From Aestuariivita boseongensis (lineage in GTDB: Bacteria > Pseudomonadota > Alphaproteobacteria > Rhodobacterales > Rhodobacteraceae), in contig NZ_JXYH01000030.1 of assembly GCF_001262635.1 (NCBI RefSeq), forward strand, positions 1 through 40,752: a stretch of DNA of 40,752 nt, in the 5' to 3' direction. Positions 35,267 to 40,752 of this stretch are shown piece by piece. The translations under genes and the position numbers were made by a program. The notes beneath the pieces are model-generated. The model had not been told where the DNA came from, made no database searches, and saw nothing but the letters and a program-made list of their open reading frames with translations. Position 1 is the first letter of the stretch. Each line of letters opens with the position of its first letter.

Positions 35267-36055
35267 ATGGCTCTTCCTGAGTTCACCATGCGTCAGCTGC
35301 TGGAAGCTGGCGTTCACTTCGGCCACCAGACGCAACGCTGGAACCCGCGCATGAGCGAGTTCATCTATGGCGCGCGCAATGGCATCCATATCATGGACCT
35401 CACGCAAACCGTCCCGATGCTGGACGCGGCACTGAACGTGATCCGTGAAACCGTCGCCAAAGGCGGCCGCATCCTCTTTGTCGGCACCAAGCGTCAGGCG
35501 GCTCAGCCGATCGCCGAGGCGGCCGAGAAATGCGCGCAATACTACATGAACCACCGCTGGCTGGGCGGCACGCTGACCAACTGGCAGACCGTGTCGAACT
35601 CGATCTCGCGCCTCAAGCAGATCGACGAAGCCATGGCCGAAGGCGCCGAAGGCCTCACCAAGAAAGAGCGTCTGGGCATGGAACGTGACCAGGGCAAACT
35701 GCAAGCCTCGCTGGGCGGGATCCGCGAAATGGGTGGCGTGCCCGATCTGCTGTTCGTCATCGACGTGAAAAAAGAAGCCCTCGCCGTGGCTGAAGCCAAC
35801 AAGCTGGGCATTCCGGTTGTGGCCGTGGTCGACACCAACTGCTCGCCCGATGGTGTGGACTACATCATCCCCGGCAATGACGACGCAGCCCGCGCCATCG
35901 CGCTTTACTGCGATCTGGCCTCCCGCGCAGCGCTCGACGGGATGAGCGCGCAGCTGGGCGCCGCAGGCGTCGATGTGGGCGCGATGGAAGAAGCCCCAGT
36001 GGAAGAAGTCGTCGCAGAAGAAGCCCCCGCCGAGGAAGCCCCGGCGGAAAGCTGA
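35267..36055 (+). CDS. rpsB: 30S ribosomal protein S2
   Basis: A 262-residue protein of the small subunit. The N-terminus [21 protein letters not shown] and [22 protein letters not shown] are the S2 signature; [31 protein letters not shown] and [19 protein letters not shown] follow in order. The last 25 residues are an Ala/Glu/Val tail ([19 protein letters not shown]), an acidic extension common in this group. GGAAAGGAAAAAGGC precedes the start. tsf follows 81 bases later, as in most bacteria. Confidence 0.98.
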   Translation: MALPEFTMRQLLEAGVHFGHQTQRWNPRMSEFIYGARNGIHIMDLTQTVPMLDAALNVIRETVAKGGRILFVGTKRQAAQPIAEAAEKCAQYYMNHRWLGGTLTNWQTVSNSISRLKQIDEAMAEGAEGLTKKERLGMERDQGKLQASLGGIREMGGVPDLLFVIDVKKEALAVAEANKLGIPVVAVVDTNCSPDGVDYIIPGNDDAARAIALYCDLASRAALDGMSAQLGAAGVDVGAMEEAPVEEVVAEEAPAEEAPAES

Positions 36056-36136
36056 TCCGCACCTGTCACGGATTTGACATATGGGGCAGGCCAAGACCTG
36101 CCCCAAACCCCAATTCGATTTGAGGAGAGCCAAGAG

Positions 36137-37012
36137 ATGGCAATCACAGCAGCAATGGTGAAAGAACTGCGCGACAGCACAGGCGCAGGCATGATGGATG
36201 CGAAGAAAGCGCTGACCGAAACCGATGGCGACATGGAAGCCGCGGTTGACTGGCTGCGCACCAAGGGTCTGGCGAAAGCCGCCAAGAAATCCGGCCGTAC
36301 CGCCGCCGAAGGTCTGGTGGCTGTGCATGTGGACGGTGGCACCGGTGTCGCGGTCGAAGTGAACTCGGAAACCGACTTCGTGGCGAAAAACGCCGAATTC
36401 CAGGAGATGGTTGGCAAGATCGCAGCCGCCGCAGCAGGCGTCGACGATGTCGAGGCGCTGAAAGCAGCCGATCTGGGCGGCAAGACCGTCACCGATGTGA
36501 TCACCGACAAGATCGCCACCATCGGCGAGAACATGTCCGTGCGCCGCATGGCGAAAATCTCGGGCGGGTCGGTCGTGTCTTACATTCACAACGCGGCCAC
36601 CACCGGCATGGGCAAAATCGGCGTTCTGGTCGCCATGGATGGCGGTGACGAGGCATTCGGCAAGCAGGTTGCGATGCACATCGCCGCCGTGAACCCGGCC
36701 GCCCTGTCCGAAGCTGATCTGGATCCGGCCATGGTCGAGAAGGAAAAGCAGGTTCAGATGGATATCGCCCGCGAATCCGGCAAGCCCGAGCAGGTGATCG
36801 AAAAGATGATCATCGGCCGTATGAACAAATTCGTGGCTGAAAGCACCCTGCTGAACCAGCAATTCGTCGTGAACCCCGACGTGACCGTGGGCGATGCCGC
36901 GAAAGAAGCTGGAGCCACCATCACAGGTTTTGTGCGCCTGGAAGTGGGCGAAGGCATCGAGGTTGAAAAGGAAGACTTCGCAGCCGAAGTCGCCAAAGCC
37001 GCGCAAGGCTAA
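36137..37012 (+). CDS. tsf: Translation elongation factor Ts
   Basis: A 291-residue guanine-nucleotide exchange factor for EF-Tu. It starts [20 protein letters not shown] (UBA-like helix), has the exchange core [13 protein letters not shown] (about 74-86) with the TDFV motif that inserts into EF-Tu, and ends with two dimerisation subdomains containing [22 protein letters not shown] 36137 has GAGGAGAGCC upstream. It closes the rpsB-tsf operon with a strong terminator 28 bases past the stop. Confidence 0.98.
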   Translation: MAITAAMVKELRDSTGAGMMDAKKALTETDGDMEAAVDWLRTKGLAKAAKKSGRTAAEGLVAVHVDGGTGVAVEVNSETDFVAKNAEFQEMVGKIAAAAAGVDDVEALKAADLGGKTVTDVITDKIATIGENMSVRRMAKISGGSVVSYIHNAATTGMGKIGVLVAMDGGDEAFGKQVAMHIAAVNPAALSEADLDPAMVEKEKQVQMDIARESGKPEQVIEKMIIGRMNKFVAESTLLNQQFVVNPDVTVGDAAKEAGATITGFVRLEVGEGIEVEKEDFAAEVAKAAQG

Positions 37013-37039
37013 GGACACTCCTTACTGCATGAACGAACG

Positions 37040-37070
37040 GCGCGTCGGGCAACCGGCGCGCTTTTCTTTT
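37040..37070 (+). terminator. Intrinsic terminator of rpsB-tsf
   Basis: GCGCGTCGG pairs with CCGGCGCGC around the tetraloop GCAA (9 bp, one G-T), followed by TTTTCTTTT. Confidence 0.93.
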
Positions 37071-37088
37071 GGCGGAACGAGGCAGGGG

Positions 37089-37122
37089 CAAAGAAAAGGG
37101 GCCGCATCAGCGATGCGACCCC
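37089..37122 (-). terminator. Minus-strand intrinsic terminator without an adjacent gene
   Basis: On the minus strand GGGGTCGCATC pairs with GATGCGGCCCC around GCT (11 bp including one T-G), followed by TTTTCTTT. The nearest minus-strand gene, luxR, ends almost 300 bases upstream, so the transcript has either a long 3' tail or a separate origin. Confidence 0.8.
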
Positions 37123-37413
37123 GGGGTGACGGCCCTTGCATTTTGGGGATGGTCGGACCTGTCAAAGATCCGGCCCGAACTGCGGATGAATACACAGCCG
37201 GGCCGGCTTCCGGGGAAAAACCGGACAAAACGCAGAGCCCAGTAATCACAAGGATGCGTCTTGGATGTTCCCTTGGCAAAAGCCACCACTCACGGAACAG
37301 CATCAGGATGCGTTTTTGCGCGCGCATCCGAAAGTAATGGATTCCTTACCTTGGGTCACTTTCCCGGGAGATTCAGTCCAACCGCCTGATTTTTCATCAC
37401 AATAACCTCAGCC
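37123..37413 (-). other. Gene-free stretch, possible small RNA or long luxR 3' UTR
   Basis: This stretch between the minus-strand terminator and the luxR stop holds no convincing gene. An open frame of 101 codons on the minus strand (37327 to 37022) runs through both terminators and has no ribosome site, so it is not called. GGATGCG occurs at about 37252 and 37307, and the reverse GCGCATCC at about 37321, so local pairing is possible. The strong terminator at its end and the short repeats make a minus-strand small RNA or a processed luxR 3' end plausible. No clear promoter was found. Confidence 0.3.
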
Positions 37414-38169
37414 CTACGCTTCCAGAACAAACATCTGGTTCTGCATCGCCGCTTTCAGCACCGCTTGCGCCGTGGTTTCCACCGACAAGGCCTCGCGGGC
37501 CAGCCGCAGGTGCTTTTCCACTGTGGCCGAGGTCAGCCCCATCAGAACCGCGATATCCTGCGTGGTCTTTCCGTCGCCCACCCATTCCAGCGCCTCGCGC
37601 TGGCGCGGCGTCAGCGCGCGGTTCGGACCGTAATAGGGCAGGGTCATGATCTTCAGATGCGCGACATTGTTCATCAGGTGAATGTCGCGGCCATGCTCCG
37701 CCCAGATGGCGTCCACGTCATCCTGGCTCATTCCGGGCTTCGCCGTCAGCGCGATCGCGCCCTTTGTCCTGACAGAGACCGATTTGAAGCTGACCGTATA
37801 TCCCGCCGTCACCTGCATTTTAAGATTGAAGGCCACCACACGCTGCTCTTCCGGTGTCAGCACGCGGTTGTCGAACATGTCACCCACCAGCCGCCAACTG
37901 CCGGCACCTTCATGATCCAGCGCCCAGCGAGTCATGGGGGCGTGAAAATAAAGACCTTCACCCAGAAACACCTTGGTGTATTCCGGATCGTGATTGGTCA
38001 GGATGATGAAATCCTCGGGATCGCCCAGCGACGTATTGGTGCGATAGCGGGTAAAGCCGTACAGCAGCCGGTCAAAGCCATATTCCGCCATCTTCTCGCA
38101 ATGGGCGGCCCACAGCTCCTCCATTGTCTTGGTGTTCGTGACGTATTGCAGATAAGACCGAAGCGTCAT
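37414..38169 (-). CDS. LuxR-type regulator (autoinducer-binding domain plus HTH), no LuxI nearby
   Basis: A 251-residue protein with an autoinducer-binding domain (about 15-170) and a LuxR helix-turn-helix (187-230, LTPRQREALEWVGDGKTTQD and SATVEKHLRLA). Aligned by constant offset to TraR, Trp57 is Tyr64, Tyr61 is Phe68, Asp70 is Ala77, while Pro71 (Pro78) and Trp85 (Trp92) are kept. Loss of Asp70, which holds the acyl-homoserine-lactone amide, suggests a different ligand or none. There is no luxI in the window. ATG 38169 shares its first base with the aroQ stop (TGATG), so translation is coupled to aroQ. A GTG three bases upstream is also possible. Targets are unknown. Confidence 0.92.
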   Translation of the reverse strand: MTLRSYLQYVTNTKTMEELWAAHCEKMAEYGFDRLLYGFTRYRTNTSLGDPEDFIILTNHDPEYTKVFLGEGLYFHAPMTRWALDHEGAGSWRLVGDMFDNRVLTPEEQRVVAFNLKMQVTAGYTVSFKSVSVRTKGAIALTAKPGMSQDDVDAIWAEHGRDIHLMNNVAHLKIMTLPYYGPNRALTPRQREALEWVGDGKTTQDIAVLMGLTSATVEKHLRLAREALSVETTAQAVLKAAMQNQMFVLEA

Positions 38170-38615
38170 CACATGCCCTCCGTCTCAAGATGGGTCTTCA
38201 GAAGATCCAGCGCCTCAACATAGCCCTTGGGCCCTTTGCCGCAGATCTGCGCCAGCGCCACTTTTTCGATATAGGACACATGCCGGAACGGCTCGCGGGC
38301 GTGGATATCGCTTAAATGCACCTCAACCGTCGGCACCTCGACCGAGGCGATGGCATCCATCAAAGCGATTGAGGTATGTGTATAGGCCCCGGCATTGATC
38401 ACCAGACCGTCATGGTGGCCAATCGTGGCGTGAATCGCGTCGATCAATGCGCCTTCATGGTTCGACTGGATGCAGTCGCAGGACCAGCCCCAGTCGGCCA
38501 CGTGATCGCGGCACATCGCTTCGATTTCCGCCAGGGTGGTGGCGCCGTAAACCTCGGGTTGGCGCCGTCCCAGCAGGTTCAGATTCGGCCCGTTCAGGAC
38601 AAGTACCGACGTCAT
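38169..38615 (-). CDS. aroQ: Type II 3-dehydroquinate dehydratase
   Basis: A 148-residue enzyme of the shikimate pathway that removes water from 3-dehydroquinate; type II forms are dodecamers. The start is MTSVLVLNGPNLNLLGRRQP, with the catalytic Tyr23 in EVYG and Arg in GRR; GLVINAGAYTHTSIA and PTVEVHLSDIHAREPFRHVS give the substrate-binding Asn and the catalytic His. Length is standard. ATG 38615 has GGATGGAA upstream; the open frame extends to 38660 without a better start. The stop overlaps the luxR start, making aroQ the first gene of a two-gene unit. Confidence 0.97.
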   Translation of the reverse strand: MTSVLVLNGPNLNLLGRRQPEVYGATTLAEIEAMCRDHVADWGWSCDCIQSNHEGALIDAIHATIGHHDGLVINAGAYTHTSIALMDAIASVEVPTVEVHLSDIHAREPFRHVSYIEKVALAQICGKGPKGYVEALDLLKTHLETEGM

Positions 38616-38642
38616 TGAAATTCCATCCGTTCTTCCCTTCCC

Positions 38643-38671
38643 TGTTAGACCGCAGCGCATTGGCCTGTCCA
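38643..38671 (-). promoter_or_regulatory. Possible aroQ-luxR promoter
   Basis: On the minus strand TGGACA (38671-38666) and CTAACA (38648-38643) are 17 bases apart, with a start expected about 20 bases before the aroQ ATG. The -10 box is a moderate match. Confidence 0.4.
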
Positions 38672-38805
38672 GCCTGAGCAGAGCGTCCTAACGGGCAATC
38701 ATCGCCCGATTGTGGCATTTCGATGCCGGCCACGTGGCGCATGAAGGATTGGCGAAGCAAGACGCGGTCATGGCGCAAGACCTGGGCTTGGGGCACACTC
38801 CTTGC

Positions 38806-39747
38806 ATGGATATCCAGATTCACCCTCGAACCGGCATGCTTGCAGGCGCATTGGCGCAGGTCGCGCGGTTTGGGCGCAGTTGTCTGGTACTGGGGCTTCT
38901 GGCGGGGTTGGCGCTGCCTGGGTTGGCGGCTTGGATGAAACCCTATCTGCCGTTTCTGGTGGCGCTTTTGCTATGTCTGACGGCTTTCAGGGTCGGCGCG
39001 CCGCGCGCGTTTGGTGGGCTGACGACCGGGGCAGGGGTGCTGGCTCAGGTCCTGGTTCTGCAGCTTGTGTTACCGATGGGGCTTCTGGCTGTTCTATTTG
39101 TCTTTCAGATGCCGATCACGCCGTTCTTGCTGGCTGTCATCCTCATGTTGTCAGCGCCTTCCGTCACGGGTGCACCGAATTTCGCGATCATGAATGGGGC
39201 CGATCCGGCCCCGGCCATGCGCATTCTTGTTCTTGGCACCGCGCTTTTTCCGGTGCTGGTGCTGCCGGTTTTCTGGTCGTTGCCGCAACTGGGTAGGGCA
39301 GAGGGGCTGCGCGCTTCTGCGCTGCTTGTCGGGGTGATCCTTGTTTCGGTCGGGCTGGGCTTTGCGGCGCGGCATTTGTCGGCAGATCGCATCGGGCCAA
39401 TGCAAGAACGCGCCGTTGACGGGTTGAACGCACTTGCCTTGGCGGTGATCGTGATCGGGCTGATGTCAGCCGTAGGGCCATTGCTGCGCACCGAGCCAAT
39501 GCGCCTTGCCGGCTGGGCTGTTGCTGTGTTTTGCTTGAATGTCGGGCTACAAGTTATTGCTTTTTATGTATATAAAGGACGGGCGCGCGTCGCCTTTTCG
39601 ATGATTTCCGGCAATCGGAACGTGGCGCTGTTTCTGATCGCTTTGCCCGAAGAGGTGGTTGAGCCATTGCTGATTTTCATCGGCTGTTATCAAATCCCGA
39701 TGTACCTCACGCCGATTGTCATGAAACGGCTTCATGACCGGGCATGA
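38806..39747 (+). CDS. BASS-like (bile acid:sodium symporter fold) membrane protein
   Basis: A 313-residue inner-membrane protein with about nine to ten hydrophobic segments. LMLSAPSVTGAPNFAIMNGADPAPAMRILVLG near the middle, with Pro and polar residues breaking a helix, and the later VAFSMISGNRNVALFLIALP resemble the two crossover regions of the BASS fold. It may import an organic acid with sodium; the substrate is unknown. ATG 38806 is chosen because the hydrophobic protein starts soon after, but ATG 38770 or 38710 in the same frame are possible and no ribosome site is clear. It is followed after 136 bases by pxpA, so a 5-oxoproline or related acid is a conceivable substrate (inference). Confidence 0.65.
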   Translation: MDIQIHPRTGMLAGALAQVARFGRSCLVLGLLAGLALPGLAAWMKPYLPFLVALLLCLTAFRVGAPRAFGGLTTGAGVLAQVLVLQLVLPMGLLAVLFVFQMPITPFLLAVILMLSAPSVTGAPNFAIMNGADPAPAMRILVLGTALFPVLVLPVFWSLPQLGRAEGLRASALLVGVILVSVGLGFAARHLSADRIGPMQERAVDGLNALALAVIVIGLMSAVGPLLRTEPMRLAGWAVAVFCLNVGLQVIAFYVYKGRARVAFSMISGNRNVALFLIALPEEVVEPLLIFIGCYQIPMYLTPIVMKRLHDRA

Positions 39748-39883
39748 AGATGACCGCTTGAAGACGCGACTGACGGCTTGAAGCTTTGTGATGCAGGTGA
39801 AGAATCCGGAGAAAATGCAAATTTGTCGTTGGAAAATAATCTGATACCGGTACTCATTCAGGTAGCGTAAGAGGAGTCGTCCA

Positions 39884-40654
39884 ATGACTAATACAGTCGA
39901 TCTCAACGCCGATATGGGCGAAAGTTTCGGTCCTTGGGTTATGGGTGATGATGCCGCGCTTCTGGATGTCGTCACATCGGCCAATATTGCGTGCGGTTTT
40001 CATGCGGGCGACCCGGATGTCATGGCCGCGACCATGCAGAAAGCCCATGAAAACGGCGTGGGAATCGGCGCACATCCCGGATTTCAGGACCTTCAGGGCT
40101 TTGGGCGCCGCCGGATCAAGCTGTCCGACGCGACACTTTGCAATCTGATCCGCTATCAGGTGGGCGCAAACCTTGGCATGGCGCGCGCGATGGGGGCTGA
40201 AATGCGCCATGTAAAACTGCACGGTGCGCTCAGCAACATGTCGTCAGAAGACGAACATTTGGCGCGTGTCTGCTATGACGCGGCGCTGTCGGTTGCGCCG
40301 GAAGCGATCATCATGGTTCTGGCAGGAACCGCGCAGGAGAAAGCCGTGCGCGCGCTGGGATGCGCCTGGGCTGGCGAAATCTTTGCTGACCGGGCGTATA
40401 ATGACGATGCAACGCTGGTGGACCGATCCTTGCCAGGCGCTGTGATCCATGATCCGGCGATCGCAGGGCCGCGCATGGTCGAAATGGTGCAGGCTGGGGC
40501 GATCATCACCGAAAGCGGAAAGCGGATCGAAACTCATATCGACACGATTTGTCTGCATGGCGACACACCCGAAGCGGTGGGCATCGCGAAATCCGTGCGC
40601 CGCGCGTTGGAGGCGGCAGGGATCACAGTTCAGAAATTCACCGGAAGACATTGA
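39884..40654 (+). CDS. pxpA: 5-oxoprolinase subunit PxpA (LamB/YcsF family)
   Basis: A 256-residue protein of the YcsF family, subunit A of the ATP-dependent 5-oxoprolinase that opens pyroglutamate to glutamate. The signature is VDLNADMGESFGPWVMGDD at the start, then NIACGFHAGDPDVMAATM, GIGAHPGFQDLQGFGRR, RHVKLHGALSNM and ETHIDTICLHGDTPEAV near the end. Length is standard and it is complete. AAGAGGAG lies upstream of the ATG. The partner subunits PxpB and PxpC are not in the window; none starts in the 98 bases after it. The flanking DNA on both sides is A+T-rich. Confidence 0.95.
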   Translation: MTNTVDLNADMGESFGPWVMGDDAALLDVVTSANIACGFHAGDPDVMAATMQKAHENGVGIGAHPGFQDLQGFGRRRIKLSDATLCNLIRYQVGANLGMARAMGAEMRHVKLHGALSNMSSEDEHLARVCYDAALSVAPEAIIMVLAGTAQEKAVRALGCAWAGEIFADRAYNDDATLVDRSLPGAVIHDPAIAGPRMVEMVQAGAIITESGKRIETHIDTICLHGDTPEAVGIAKSVRRALEAAGITVQKFTGRH

Positions 40655-40752
40655 TATCATACGGGAACGCGTTATCTCGGCATGAATACTAATATTACAT
40701 AATACTGATTATAAGAGTAATCCATATAGGCGGAGCGCGCTACCCTGAAGTG
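40655..40752. other. A+T-rich tail of the window
   Basis: This final stretch has no gene. The segment around 40686-40728 is strongly A+T-rich (ACTAATATTACATAATACTG and after), likely a promoter region for whatever follows outside the window. No clear terminator for pxpA was seen. Confidence 0.4.

Noticed and set aside
37022-37327. 101-codon minus-strand open frame
   Set aside because: It runs through both intrinsic terminators, has no ribosome site and gives a low-complexity basic product.

Overview
The window looks like chromosomal DNA of a marine Roseobacter-group alphaproteobacterium (Rhodobacteraceae). The grounds are high G+C, dense genes with many ATGA/TGATG stop-start overlaps, and marker genes: the CtrA-pathway phosphotransferase chpT, the ornithine-lipid pair olsB-olsA, an L21 protein with a helix-hairpin-helix tail, a corrinoid/tetrahydrofolate one-carbon module and an aroQ-luxR pair. 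Genus and species cannot be fixed from sequence reading alone. No transposase, integrase or CRISPR array was seen.

Positions 1-11156, minus strand: a natural-product or glycoconjugate locus. In transcription order it holds a family 2 glycosyltransferase, an O-antigen-ligase/polymerase-like membrane protein, a 2117-residue type I polyketide synthase (KS-AT-KR-DH-ACP-TE, with the DH apparently inserted between the KR core and the KR tail), a second family 2 glycosyltransferase, and the 5' end of a gene starting with a formyltransferase domain. That last gene runs off the left edge and is probably the start of a large NRPS-type protein. The layout suggests a glycosylated polyketide-peptide made by one coupled unit.

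Positions 11157-20910: a likely 59-residue small protein, rlmE, a Ppx/GppA phosphatase with a clear terminator, a three-gene one-carbon module (small 'virulence factor' family protein, MetF-like reductase, methyltetrahydrofolate:corrinoid methyltransferase), a VOC protein, and an RND efflux adaptor-pump pair.

Positions 20911-24740: a cassette whose left part is visibly lower in G+C. It holds an ABM-type monooxygenase, an IclR regulator, and, divergently, a selenium-binding-protein/methanethiol-oxidase homologue coupled to a 2Fe-2S ferredoxin and a CoA-binding protein. Two identical 10-bp repeats 22 bp apart lie in the shared promoter region. The cassette ends beside tRNA-Ser(CGA).

Positions 24741-35042: tRNA-Ser, two tandem DUF2059 exported proteins, rplU-rpmA with promoter, leader hairpin and terminator, LysE exporter, GNAT acetyltransferase, obgE-proB-proA, chpT divergent from a DUF3553 protein, and olsB-olsA.

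Positions 35043-40752: rpsB-tsf with promoter, structured leader and terminator; a gene-free stretch with a minus-strand terminator; aroQ-luxR, where the LuxR lacks the usual AHL-contacting residues; a BASS-like membrane protein; and pxpA of 5-oxoprolinase.
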